64,000 nt of DNA from assembly GCA_030490835.1 (NCBI GenBank), contig CM059975.1, forward strand, positions 34,070,133 to 34,134,132, written 5' to 3'. The DNA is from Annona cherimola. Lineage: Eukaryota > Streptophyta > Magnoliopsida > Magnoliales > Annonaceae. The position numbers and the translations under genes were made by a program. Shown here in pieces: positions 1 to 12,146 of this stretch. Each line of letters starts with the position of its first letter. Positions within the stretch are counted from its first letter, which is position 1. The notes beneath the pieces are model-generated. The model ran no database searches, was not told the DNA's origin, and was given only the letters and a program-made list of their open reading frames with translations.

Positions 1-840
1 ATTTTCAAATATGTAAATCGAGGAGGAAGAACTTTGACATTAGAAATGCAGATGAAAATCAATGGAGAAATTACTTAGAAGTCTTCGAATAGTTTTTTAG
101 TTTTTTTGAAAACTTTAGAGACATGAACTCATTTGAAATTTGAATTTGTTTAAAAGTAGATGTAAACTTATTTAAACTTGAGATTTGTTTATATTTTCAT
201 TTTAAATTTAGATTGCACTTAAATTAGATTGGAATGTTGAACCATTATGCTTAATGTATTTAGATTTAGTTACTTTGAATAACTGTTATGTAGATTATGT
301 TTGAATTTAAGTCGGTATGATAAATCTATTTCATATTATGCTTTCTATTAGCATGAGAAATCTGTTAGTTTGAATTTCAGATTGTAATATAAATTTGATT
401 CATATTTTAAGTTTATTGGTATGACAAGTGGTCAATTTTTACTTTAGCAATTTGTATTATAAATATTCAGTTTGAATTTAATTTCATCAATTTGTACGAT
501 AATGTTTAGTTTCAACTACAAAGTTGGTATGATATGTTCATTTTCTATTTGGTATACTTGAGTCATTTCCATTAGCTATTAAATAGAAATGACCAACTAG
601 TCATAAAACTAACTAATTTGTCATTTATTTGTGTCTATAGGGTGCTGAAAAATTGCTTGCAGAGTTCATTCAAAGAATATTATAGAATTCAGCATGATGT
701 TGCAGAATTCTTTGAAAGTATGTTACAAAATTCAGCGTGAGGCTTTACTTCATAAACACATATATGTATATTTCAATAATTTTCTTTTAAATTACAACTG
801 AATTTGGAAAAAAATAATTTATTGGTAACCCGAATTCTAA
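1..840. other. AT-rich intergenic DNA, no gene seen
   Basis: I see no open reading frame with recognisable content and no terminal repeats in this stretch. It may be the body of the hAT-like element whose right end lies at 996, because no matching left end occurs inside the window, but this cannot be shown here. Confidence 0.4.
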
Positions 841-996
841 CCCGAAACCAAACCACAACCAATACAAACCCGACCCGAACCCGGTCCGAACCCGAGTTAC
901 ATTCTTAGGGTTTGGGTTTGGGTTTACTCCAACCCGGTTGGCTTAGGGTTTGGGTTCACTCCAACCCGGTATAACCCGACCCGAGTTGCACCCCTA
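841..996. mobile_element. Right end of a hAT-type non-autonomous element
   Basis: The segment is dense in AACCCG/GGGTTTGGG motifs and stops with GTTGCACCCCTA. The reverse complement of this end (TAGGGGTGCAAC) closely resembles the TAGGGGTGTTAA terminus of the complete element at 1213-1782. The partner end is not in the window, so only the right part is seen. The telomere-like GGGTTTGGG runs belong to the element and are not telomeric. Confidence 0.5.
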
Positions 997-1002
997 TCAT
1001 AT

Positions 1003-2326
1003 GTCCTCCTCATCTCTCTTCGTGCGTGCCTGCCCTCTCACGCCCTCGTCGGTAGTCTGCGTCGCCGCTGGAGAAGATAGAGAAGCAGAGCCATAAATCA
1101 CTCTCCATTTCCCTTCTGTTCTCTGTAATCTCCATATCTCCCAAACACGTCCGAGTTTTCCTGGAATTTCAGTTGTTTTGTACCTTTTTCCTGGCGTGGG
1201 CGCTCCTCCAGCTAGGGGTGTTAATGGTCGTGGTCAACCCGTTAACCCGCTCGTTCAACCCGTTAATAAATGGGTTTGGGTTGGGATTTTTGAATAAATG
1301 GGTTATGATCCGCCAACCTGTTCAACCATTTAATTAAATAAACGGATTAGGGTTGAGGTTTCGCAACCCGTCAACCCGTCCAACCCGTTTATTTAACTCG
1401 TCCAACCCGTTCAACCCGTATAACTCATTTAATATAATATATTATAATATTTATAATATTTATAATAGGAATTGACATTAAAGAGATGACTTGAGATTTG
1501 CGCTGATGTTTTCAAGCTAAAATAAATTAAATTCAAGTATGTGAACTTCGAATTATTTAATTTATTTAAATTTACAGATCTTATTGAAGATTTTAGCATG
1601 AAAATTAGTAACAAACACAACCCGTTAACAACCCGTTAACCAGTTTATTAAATGGGTTGTAAATGGGTTAGGGTTGAAGTTTTTTAAATGAGTTAATAAA
1701 CGGATTAGGGTTGAGATATATTAAATGAGTTAGGATTAGGATTAGGCTCCAACCCGTTCAACCCGATCCGTTAACACCCCTACCTCTAGCAGAGCTGAGG
1801 TTCAGGATCAATATGCTGAAATGAAATTGGTCATATACTACTATAGATTCACTAAAATGGACATCCAACCAATTAACTCTGCAATTCCATGGATGCCCAG
1901 AAGCGACACTGCCCAACATGCAGCACGGAATTCCAAAGACATCCAAACAATCAAACTAGAGAAGGTAGAAGTCGAACACGAACAGAAGCAGCATTATCAA
2001 CCACAAAAAACGAGAACAAAATTGGCAAAACCAAACCGATAGCAGGCTAGCTGCGAACGATTCGGTCAGACGGAGTGAGAGTGCTGGAGCCCGTGCTCGG
2101 CCCTCGACTCATTGCCGCAAAGCATCAACTTCGATATCTCCTGGATCTTTTTCAGCGGCTCTTCCGCAGGGGTGTCCATGGAAACCAAAGATAACCCTGC
2201 TCCCGAAATGCAAATGGGTTTGCAGAAATCCGAAGATATAGAGACTAGTGGCTAGTGCGACCAGCGAGGGGCAATGACGCAAGGGGGCGTGAGGGCAGGC
2301 ACGCGCGAGAGAGATGAGGAGGGCGT
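1003..2326. repeat. Inverted pair of about 45-bp GC-rich segments
   Basis: The segment at about 1003-1050 (CTCCTCATCTCTCTTCGTGC and following) recurs in reverse complement at about 2280-2326, with only a few differences. The two arms enclose the hAT element at 1213-1782 and 0.5 kb of unassigned sequence. They could be a duplicated 5' leader or the arms of an unrecognised element. Confidence 0.5.
1213..1782. mobile_element. hAT-type MITE with 8-bp target duplication
   Basis: This is a 570-bp element bounded by inverted ends TAGGGGTGTTAATGG and CCGTTAACACCCCTA. It is flanked by CCTCCAGC at 1205-1212 and CCTCTAGC at 1783-1790, an 8-bp target duplication with one mismatch. An 8-bp duplication with short TIRs is the signature of the hAT superfamily. 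The interior consists of AACCCGTT/AAATGGGTT repeats around an AT-rich core and has no transposase. Confidence 0.85.
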
Positions 2327-2377
2327 ATGCTTCGTGGGAAGTTGGCGGCGGCTTCCCCTTTTTTACCCGTTTGGCGG
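1791..2377 (-). other. Unassigned stretch with a weak coding candidate
   Basis: On the minus strand a 38-codon frame opens at 2179 (MDTPAEEPLKKIQEISK) and ends at about 2063. It could be the first exon of a gene disrupted by the surrounding elements, but I do not recognise it and no clear splice donor is visible. Confidence 0.15.
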
Positions 2378-2385
2378 GCTGTCAT

Positions 2386-3597
2386 CAATGTTTTAAAAAA
2401 CGAACCGGTAACTGAACCGTTTTTGTATCCGGTTCAGGTCCAACCGGTCCAACCGTGGTTCAAACCGTTTTGAACCGTGACGTCAGCATGACATAATTAT
2501 GATGTCATAATTATATTTAATTTATTTTAATTATTTTAAAATTAAATTAAATATATAAATTATATGTAATATAAAATTACACTCGGCATCAATAATACAT
2601 TCAAGTTCATTATATTAAAATTATCATGTAAATCAAGAAAAAAATAAGACCGACCGAGCGGGAATCGAAACGGGACGGCGAGACGGGAGAGATGGGACCT
2701 ACAATCAGCCGATCGAAGTTCGTCTCATCTTCCTTGTTTTCTATTTCGACTTGGCGGAAAAACCCATTTCCCGCGATTTCAGTCCAAGTTGGTTTTCCCT
2801 CTTTGCGATTTCGATCCAAGCTTGTCCTCTGTATTTGCGATTTTGAACTAGCAAAAGATTCATTTTCTCCTTTGCATTTCGATCGATTTTGACCGGGTAG
2901 AAAACCTTTTCCTCTTTGCGATTTCAACCGGCAGCTCATCCTCTTCATATCTAGCTTTTTTTTTTTTTTTGTGGCGAAGCGGACAACACCACAACAGGGA
3001 CTCCTCAATAGACAACTCAACGGCGTCTTCTTCTTCCCTCCAGCAGGCGATGCCGCAGCAACGAGCATGAGCAGCTTGCCTCCAGTTTTTGTCGACGATT
3101 TTGGCCGGCGGAACGATGTGGAAAGGAGCTGCCGGCGATGGGTTCTCGAAACCCTACAGTCTGTGAGAGAGGGGCCGACCGAGCGGGAATCGAAACGGGA
3201 CGGCGAGACAGGAGAGATGGGTTTGCGCCGCTGGAGAGAGGGACCTTGCCGGACGTCGATTCTCGCCGGCTGACCGATGGGGAAAGGTCGCCGGCGATGG
3301 GTTCTGGAAACCCTAACGCGGAGAGATGAGCGAGAGGGGAAGAAGGAACAGGGGCCAGGTAGAGCGGGACGGCAGGGACGGTCTGGGTCCCCCGCAATAT
3401 TTTTTTTATTTTTTTATTTTTAAAACCTGCGAACCGAACCGCGGTTCGACCAGTTTTCACGGTTTGACCGCCCGGTTCAAACGGTTCGCGCGGTTTTCTG
3501 TAAAATCCAAGAACCGTAGCCAAACCGAACCGTTCAGCTGCCGGTTTGCGGTTCGACCGGTCGGACCGCCCGGTCCGGTCCGGTTTTCAAAACACTG
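2386..3597 (+). mobile_element. hAT-like non-autonomous element E1
   Basis: This 1,212-bp element has ends CAATGTTTTAAAA and TTTTCAAAACACTG and is flanked by a perfect 8-bp duplication GCTGTCAT (2378-2385 and 3598-3605). One terminal region is AT-rich (about 190 bp) and the other is rich in CGGACCGG-type motifs. The GC-rich interior contains a roughly 45-bp direct repeat (about 2650-2696 and 3176-3222) resembling 5' leader DNA and could be captured host sequence. No transposase is present. Confidence 0.85.
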
Positions 3598-3740
3598 GCT
3601 GTCATGTCGCTGCCAAGACCGGTAGGGAGTATTTTGCAAAACTTCCCTCTTCTATGATCCAACGGCTCCTTTTCCTCTCCATCCAACGCACACGAGGTAG
3701 CCACGTTAGAACAACGCAAGAAATCGCGTTCCATCGTAAC

Positions 3741-5221
3741 CAGTGTTTTAAAAACCGGACCGGACCGTCCGGTCCGACCGTGAACCGGTCGTTTAACGGT
3801 TCGGTTCAGCTACGGTTCTTCAGTTTTGACGAAAACCGTTCGAACCGTGTGAACCGGGCGGTTGGACCGTAAAAACCGGTCCGACCGCGGCTCGGTTCGC
3901 ATCTTTTTTTTTTATTTAAAAATTAAAAAAATAAAATAAAATGTCGCATTTGACATTTCATTTCGTTCGCGAATCGCGACTTCGCGCCCGCTGCTCCTCC
4001 CCTCTTCTTCCTTTCTCGCCGAGCTAGGGTTCACCCACCATCGCCGTCGGCCACCTGCTGCAGCGGATTCAGGTCGTAGTCTGCCGGAATCGACGTCCGG
4101 CAACCGTCGCAGTGCCTGGTCTTCGTCATCGGCTCCGGCAGCAAACACAGATGCCCATTTTCGTCGTAGGCTCGGTTCCGGCAGCGTCGTAGCAGGCTAG
4201 CAGCATCGGTTCCGGCAGCGTCGTAGCAGCATCGGTTCCGGCAGCGTCATTGCCATTGCTGGTGCTCCCTTCACGGTTCCGGCAGCGTCATTGCCATTGC
4301 TGGTGCTCCCTTCACGGTTCCGGCAGCGTCATTGCCATTGCTAGTGCTCCCTTCACGGTTCCGGCAGCATCGGTTCCGGCAGCGTCATCGGCTCCAAAAT
4401 CGATTTCGTACGCCCTCTCCTCTCCCGCCCAAAATCCTGCTGTCGCCGTCGACTCTCCTGTCCTGCCAGAGCTCTCCATCGCCATTGCTGGTGCTCCTTC
4501 ACGGTAGTCCCTTCTCTCTCCTTTCTCTTTTTCTTGAGAACTTCCTCTCTATCCTGTCGGTTCGAATGGAATTTTAGAATCAATTCTGCTTTGGATTCGT
4601 GCGGAACTTCTATGCTCTTCCATGGGGCACCAGTGACGTCCTTTCTGCAATCAGGTTCTCTTACGGTCTTACCAACCCTTCCATTTATATACTTCAATGC
4701 TTCTGTTTGAACCACCTAAACCATGTTGACAGGATAAGAAAAGCCAATAGATTTCTTCCTGCATTTTCATAGCAATTTGAACATTTTCAATTACAGTACA
4801 ATTTTAAATGTTTTTTCTTATTTTTAGGTGGTTAATTTCTTCAAGTAAAGTAAATTTAATTTTTTCTAAATATCTTATATTTTTCCATTCATATTTGAAA
4901 TTTCATTGCAAATGATCTGATTAATCATATAGGAACAAAAAAAGCTATTTCAGGTTAGTGTATTCTTTTTTTATTTGCATAATAATTTTAATTTGATGTA
5001 CTTGAATGTATTGTTGATGACAAGTGTAATTTTTATATTACATAATATTTATATATTTAATTTAATTTTAAAATAATTAAAATAAATTAAATATAATTAT
5101 TACATCATAATTATGTCATGCTGACGTCACGGTTCAAAACGGTTCGAACCGCGGTTGAACCGGTTGGACCTGAACCGGACATAAAAACGGTTCACTTCCC
5201 GGTTCGGTTTTTAAAACATTG
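3741..5221 (-). mobile_element. hAT-like non-autonomous element E2, inverted relative to E1
   Basis: This 1,481-bp element has ends CAGTGTTTTAAAA and TTTTAAAACATTG and is flanked by a perfect 8-bp duplication ATCGTAAC (3733-3740 and 5222-5229). Its AT-rich end (about 5040-5221) is nearly identical, in reverse complement, to the left end of E1. Its GC-rich end matches the right end of E1. The two are therefore family members in opposite orientation with different interiors, separated by only about 135 bp of host DNA. Confidence 0.85.
4234..4397. repeat. 41-bp minisatellite inside element E2
   Basis: The motif GGTTCCGGCAGCGTCATTGC starts at 4234, 4275 and 4316, with a partial copy at 4357. This gives a 41-bp period with almost identical units. 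Because 41 is not a multiple of three, the overlapping open frames here simply cycle through the repeat. Confidence 0.9.
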
Positions 5222-5469
5222 ATCGTAACTGGAATTGTATAGAGTAATGTTTTCTGTGGTTAATTGCATCGTCAATCACCTATATTAACTTATTAACAAG
5301 CTAATTAAAAAATATTTTATTTTCGCTCTCGCATGTGCATGAATTGTCATATTAATTGCCTAGCATGCACAAAAACATCTGCAACATTTTGGCAGATCTT
5401 AAGTCTGCAACGTCTGCAACATCTGCAACGGTTCCTTAAGTCTAATCCACATCTGCAACAGGATGCATA

Positions 5470-5944
5470 GTAGAAAGGTATCTATACAATAAAAAGTAAA
5501 ACAATTTTAAATAATCATAATTTTTAATTTGAGAGGAGTTACGGAAAACATAAGATATCAACCAACTGCTGTTTTCAAGCCCAATGTCTTAACAACCCTG
5601 CTGAGGCTAAAATTTTGATTTTTACTATTTCACTAAATATTGTTTTTTACTATTTTAATAAATCCAGATTTACTATTTTTAGGAAATCCAATTTATTAGT
5701 AGTTCTAGCAATTTTCTTTCGTTTGTTTTGCATAGAGCTTTCTTAGAGTTAGGGTTTTGCTTTGCCTGCACACTATAAATATATTATGTTCTTATTTATT
5801 TCAAAAAGACTTGAAGAAGACTTGAATAAGATTTTTATTTTCTTTCTAAATTAGATCTGGAGTTTCTATGTGTGAAACTTATTTATCGAACAAAATCGTA
5901 GCTTTTGCGCTAGACTTTATTACCAAGCTTACCTCACTGCATCA
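5470..5944 (+). repeat. 5' LTR of the decayed retrotransposon
   Basis: It aligns in direct orientation with 10090-10506 and ends in CTGCATCA immediately before the primer-binding-site-like sequence. The exact start is uncertain; homology becomes clear from TATCTATA. Confidence 0.5.
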
Positions 5945-7177
5945 GTTGGTATTAGCGTGGAGAATCTAGCCCAATCTTATGGGTAACAAATCCAGTGGTG
6001 GAAGTAGCAGTTCTCATGATGGAGATTAGAAAGTTAAGACCTCACAATTTGTCGAGCAAGATCATGGGGTGGTACTGAGGGCTTTGAAATAGTAGCCGGA
6101 TTGGATGGATTAGTAGTTCAAGCATTTGGACTGACACTTTGACAAATTCAAAAATCACTTTGATGCCTAGTTCGATGCTTTAAGCATAAATGACAACAAA
6201 ACCTGAGATGATGAAAGAGTAAGCATTCGAGATGATACATCTTGTGGATAATGCTTCAACAGGCCTAGTCCTGAACGTGGGTGTAAGCAGTACACTTACA
6301 TGGAGGAGTTGGATGAGGAAGATGACTACCTCAAAGAGCCTGTCAGAAACTCTAGATGTGGCGACAGCGACAGAAACTATTCTAGTGATAAGGAAACAAA
6401 CGAATTCACAATTGATGTCCCTTCCAATGAGGACCTTAACAATGAAGATCTCTTAGATTAGATTGCAGAAATAAATTGATTTTTGGAACACAAAGATATC
6501 CTGTTAAAGAACATGGGTGAAACTTGTTGTCTTGTAGACTTAAGGGAGGAGCTTTGGCATGATGGAAAAGGTAGCAATTTAGAAGGGTTTGTGAGGGGAA
6601 GTACCAATTCAAATTTAGTACAGAATAAAACACTTGCTACAAAGTAACTTCCTTCCTCTTATTATGAGCAGATCTTGTTTTAGCAGTATTAGAGGAGTTG
6701 AAAAAGCCAACAAGCTGTGCATGAATGTACTGCTAAATTCTTGAGATTGGCAGAGACGAACGACCTACGTGAATCTTGAAGGGCAACGAGTTGCTAAATA
6801 TCTGGAGGATTTAAAAACAACTATTGAAGATGTGAAACCTCAAATTTTTAGATGATTTTGTAAATTCATATAATATAAATCGGTGGAGTAAGACATAATA
6901 ATTATGAAAATGTGGAAGTTTTTATATATTTACAAATTAGTAATGGGTAATGGTTGATATATGGAAGAATTAGAGATGTTTTGTAATTTGTATAAGAGTG
7001 CAATTTTTGATTGAATAATGTGACAATTTCATGATGATGGAAGATTTATATTCACTATATTATTTATTTTGTGAATCTAAATTCTTAGTGAGCTTATGAG
7101 CTTGAAATACCCAAGTTAGATATTGAATAGTGTAAAGGAGATTTACAGCTTTTATTAATTTAACTTAAAGTAGGAAT

Positions 7178-9481
7178 TGTTGTAGCCCAGATATGTAAAA
7201 GCTTGAGTTGCATTTAAAAAGGGCAACGGTTCAAGTGGCAATGACTTATAGTAAAATGAATAATTTTATTTTGTTAAATTTTGATGTGGCGCCCACAAGT
7301 GGATAAGGTGGATTTGAATTGAAAACTGAAATTTCCAATTAAATAGTATGCGTGCATAAAGGGGAGTGAACGTTGAGGGGGATGAATCTTCCCAATTTAT
7401 ATAAATAATGTAATTTAGAAAGGAGAGAAAAGAATGGTTCAAATACTTAGGGTGAAGAGTGAAAATATAAGTTATGCAGTGGAGTTATCAAAGGGGAGAA
7501 GAGACGATTTAGACGAGGCACAAGGTTAGGGTTTTGTTTATTCATTTAATTGATATGAGTGATTACAGTATGAATTAAACGAAGGTGAATTCTTGTTTCT
7601 GGTTTAGGTGTGAGAAATATGGTATAGTGTTCTTTGTATTTTGTATTAAATAGAGAATATTCATAAAAAAATAATAATATGAAAATACAAGAATTATGTA
7701 TAAAAGATATATATGTATTATATACATATCAGTTTTAAATAGATACATGTTGGAGCAGGGTCATCCACCTATTTGAAACCACCAATTAATATATATGGAC
7801 GTTGCTGTGTACCTATTTAGTAATAATGTATGCCATTTACCTATTGAAACACAACTAGCATGCTAGTGCTCTTGATAGATATTGAAGTGGGCCCATTTAC
7901 ATTTAATGCAAAGGATATCCAGGGGGCATATATTGGGAGAGATCATCAAGTGTTTGGCCTTTTCATATTCCCAGAGCATATGCTTCACATTTTAACGAGC
8001 TCTGGAAATAAGGTTTCCAAGGAAGCACGTTGCCGTTAGAGTTTTGCTTTGTGGTTGTTTTCAGTGTCACAGATGAAATAAAGTGCGGTGGCTTAGTAAT
8101 TTCGTCAAAGCAGGCTTCAAAAAGATGTTGTCATGGGCTTGATGGCGGTATGCTTTTCATTCAATCAATTGGGTTTTTTTTTTTTCTTTTATTTTAAAAA
8201 ATAGGTGAGAATGGTGGCTAATAATAGAGTGATGGTTAGAAGAGAAGCATTAGAGAGGTAAGATTAAAAAGAAAGGTCATAATTTGGAACCCTATTGAAT
8301 TTCTTCCATTGATTATTGCAAAAGTGGATGATTAAAATAGGTGAAGTAAAATAAGTAAATAAAAAGTAATAGTAACTGCGAATGAGATTTTATTTTCATG
8401 TATTTTGCACCTTAGGTAATGGATGGACTTTTGGACGTAGTACTATTCAAATAATTGGCAAGGATGATTAGAAGGCAGGCGGTGTGATGTATGTATTGAT
8501 TTTTTAAATAAAAAAAGATATCCCATCTCATGATTTGGATACACTGATTGAATAATTTTTAGTTAAAGCTTGTATTTTGAAGTAAATGCGAACAAAGAAA
8601 TTTACATATTAATGTTAGAAATTTTGATGGTGTTTGATGTAGATTAACGGCATATATTTTCAAGTTAGTGTGGAACCTTAGCAAGAAAATTTGGGATGCG
8701 GAAGAGAATTTATGCTTTACTGTGTATGTGACAGGGCATGCCGATGGATTTGATGGATTTCAGTTTCAACGGATTTATGCAATTTATTTGATATTGAGCA
8801 TGTTTGAATGATTTGCACAACAGTTTCAGTTTATGGCTTTGATTTGTATTTGAGAAAATATAATTTCGCATGTCATGAGAAAGATGACTTGAAGTTGAAG
8901 TCATGATTAACGACTGACATGGATGCGATGAAAGTGATTTCGGTCTGTGAGTCATTGATTTACAGAGACAGTAAAGTTAAATGGTTAAGTACATGAGCAT
9001 GAGCAGTTGCATTACTATATGATCACGAGCATTGACATGTTAAATGTTTATGAAAGTTTTAATATTTTAATTGGTTGTCTTGAGCTGATTTTTAGTGTTG
9101 AGGAATTTTCATTCGCTTTTATACTTACTGAGTTTGCCTAGGCTCATTCTAGTTTTTCTATTTTTTTAGTTAACAAGCAAAACAAAGGATGCAGGGATAT
9201 TACAAGTTTCTGCAAGATCATGGAAATTGAGTTAAATATTTATTTAAACTTGAGTGGTCATTTGAAGGTAAATATTTCTATTTTGGCATTTTAAATTTAC
9301 GATAATTATTGAGTGAAATTAGAAAAGAATTTTGATGGACATTGAGGACTTTGATATAAATTTCCGTAATTATTGAAGAGATGTAATTATTGATTTAACA
9401 TTTTTTCCTTAGCTTGACCATTCCTGGCAGTTTAGGTAGTGACTGCCAATCATCGGAGGTGTTGGCCGGCGGGATGTTACA
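7178..9481 (+). mobile_element. Possible solo LTR nested in the retrotransposon
   Basis: The stretch starts TGTTGTAGCCCAG and ends GGGATGTTACA, the TG...CA form typical of long Gypsy LTRs in plants. It interrupts the coding debris of the surrounding element. I could not find a convincing 5-bp target duplication (GGAAT against TACAA), so the boundaries and the call are tentative. There is no gene in it. Confidence 0.35.
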
Positions 9482-10089
9482 TACAAATTAGTAGAGTTGA
9501 TGTTATGAGACAGAGACAAATCAGAGTATTCTAATAAGACTTATAGCAAGGGTACTTAGAACTTAGAAGGCATTTGGCAAAGCAAACAAACCAGCTCTTG
9601 AGGCACTTGTTCGTATGAAAGATGAGAAAGTAGGTGAAAAGTATAAAGCAACAAATGCAAAGGAGGGGCATGAAATAACAGCTGTTACTGAGGAGTCAAA
9701 GGACGTGTATAATTTAATTGTTAAACAGTTGTTGTTGGGCAGAAAAGAATGGAAAGTAGTAGAACCCTAGGATGCAGTCAAAACTGTTATTGGCAAAATT
9801 CAGAGTTGCTACTAGAAGATTTATCTGAGAGTTTCTATCCACGAGGGACATCCAATACCATGAGCCAAATCAGATTTTGAAGAAGGACAATAACAATGCA
9901 TATACGAAGGATATGCTAGACATGATGGAATTTTCCAAAGCATTTAATGCGCGACATATCTATTCCAACAAATGAATCCTTATACCTACACGTACTAGAT
10001 AACTCGAGATCAAGTTTTTCTCAAGTGAAAGATAATGCCGTAGGATGTATAATATGTGAATTCCTAGAGTGGGTAGGACTTTTAGGATT

Positions 10090-10506
10090 AAAGCGGTAAT
10101 ATCTATATACTACAAAAAGTAAGCCCACTTCAAATGATAAAAACTTTTGATTTGAAAGGAGTTATGAAAACCATAATATATCAATAGGACGCTCTTTTCA
10201 AGCCCAATGTTTTGACAACCCCGATGAAGCCAAAATTTCGATTTTTTACTATTTTTAGAAAATCCCGTTTATTAGGAGTCTTAACAATAATTTTCGTTTC
10301 TTTTGCATAAGGCTTTCTTAAAATTAGGGTTTTGCATTGCCTATGCACTTCTGTAAATATTTTATATTCTCTTTTACTTCGTAAAAAAAAAAAGGTTGAA
10401 GAAGATTTGAGTAAGGTTTTGATTCTCTCTCTAAACTAGAGCTTGTTTATCAACTTGAGGCGTAACTTTGTACTAGTCTTTATTATTACGCTTATTCGCT
10501 GTGTCA
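10090..10506 (+). repeat. 3' LTR of the decayed retrotransposon
   Basis: Direct repeat of 5470-5944, ending GCTGTGTCA. It carries the same AAAATTAGGGTTTTGC block and the TTGAAGAAGA segment. Confidence 0.5.
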
Positions 10507-11720
10507 CTTCCAGCTTCCTCCATGCTTCCTAATCAACTCAGCAGGGATAGAGGGCAGCATGGTGCAATAAGCTCCTGGTGTGCATGGGTCGGGGAAGGAC
10601 CTGATCGCTTTGGGTCTATACCTTGCCAAACCCCTGACCTTCACATACCTATTCAACTCAGCAAGAATGATATACGTAATTTGCTAATGCCGATTCAATA
10701 GAAAGTTCTTCACTTGATTGGATTAGATCAGAAAAGATATTAGGCACAGCTCAAGACGACATTGAAAAAAATATCGTCCCCAATCTATTGCTGCCTCGAA
10801 CATTGCCATTGCAGCCCTTTATTACTTGGAGCACATATCGATCCTTAGTTGCACTCCCCCTTTTTTAAAATTTCCTTTTGATTTCTTTTGCAACAGTATA
10901 TGAGGAAGTACAGTGTTTTCATATATGTAGTTTTTTACATCTTTTGATGCTTCTAAATATTTTATTCGGATTTTTTTTTTATTTTAAAAAAAGGCATTTC
11001 CCATGTGGCCCCACCTGAAATTGAAAAAACCTTCAAGATAACATAAATAAAAACGGGGTAGCGCACCCAATGCAGAGGATGATTACTCTTTACTCTGTTG
11101 CATATACGGGAAAAAAACAATGCAGAACCAATGCCATTTAGCAGTCAATAGAAGACCATCCATTATTCCCAATTGTTCAACAGCCAAAACATCCTTGTCC
11201 TCCAGGGTAACAGGCCGAGTATCTAAAAGTATCTAAAGACAACGCAGCAGTCTTTTTATGAAAAATAGTCATTCATTATCTTCACATCTTTATTTTCAAG
11301 GATCTCTGATGTTTTTGCTATCATCCCTTTCATAATACACCATCCCATGATCCAGCTCTGTTACTTGGCATCAGCCATAGCTACCTCTCTTGATTCTTCT
11401 TATAACTTCCCGCTGTGAGCTTCTGCTGTGTTGCTCAGAAGGACATGCATGGAAAGCAAAGAATCTCAAATTCATTCATCAATACAAAGGGGATCATTGC
11501 AAGACCCACCCACCATCGGTTTGCTCGACTAGATACACCCAAATGGCAGACCCAAGTTACAAGAAAACCAATGATTGCAGCTACATTAATGGGCAAAAAG
11601 CGTATCTGAAAAGGTAGATACAAAGAAACCGGTATCTGAATCACATATCTCAGACACCACAGATAAATGGGCACACGTTTCTCCAACGGTAGGAAGGACG
11701 GAAAGCACCCAAAATTAGTA
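10507..11720. other. 3' flank and probable 3' UTR of the syntaxin gene
   Basis: No protein is recognised. The segment next to 11721 should hold the 3' UTR of the minus-strand SYP22-type gene. The rest is unassigned intergenic DNA. Confidence 0.4.
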
Positions 11721-12113
11721 TTATGCCGCCAGCACAATTATCACGATCAGCAGGATGATCCCAAATATCAATAAGAGCAAGCAGGTCTGCACATTGACAG
11801 TAGGAGACAGTTACAAAATAGACTAGACACCACGAAAGAATGTAGACAGAAATACTACATGCAATCACCAGATCGAAATATCATAAAGTTGCAGCGCCAA
11901 GACGAATATGTGCCATCTGTTCAGGGCATCCTTTACCCATATTATGGATGTGCCAGAGCTCGCATTAATTTGACTGGACATGGAATGTCTGTTTGGTAGA
12001 AGGGGAAAAAGACATGCACATTTTTTGACACGGAAGGGGAGCCTTGGCATTGGCAGTGTGGTGAAAAGCTGTCGCCCTGTACTCTAGACCAACCACACAA
12101 ACACTTCCAAACC

Positions 12114-12146
<33 letters not shown>

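Larger units (their letters stand above)
5470..10506 (+). mobile_element. Decayed LTR retrotransposon with a nested insertion
   Basis: Two diverged direct repeats (about 5470-5944 and 10090-10506) share landmarks in the same order, such as GGAGTTA, TTTTCAAGCCCAATGT and TTAGGGTTTTGC. Directly after the first lies TTGGTATTAGCGTGG, resembling the TGGTATCAGAGC primer-binding site for initiator tRNA-Met. Gag-like coding debris lies at about 5970-6840, including an acidic stretch EELDEEDDYLKEP near 6300, with several stops. More debris lies at about 9490-10080. No intact pol is present. Confidence 0.6.

Noticed and set aside
904..960. GGGTTTGGGTTT runs resembling interstitial telomere repeats
   Set aside because: The unit is not the plant TTTAGGG repeat, and it occurs with AACCCG motifs as part of hAT-type non-autonomous elements.
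7178..9481. Solo LTR as a firm call
   Set aside because: The TG...CA ends look right but the 5-bp flanks do not match, so it is listed only as a low-confidence feature.
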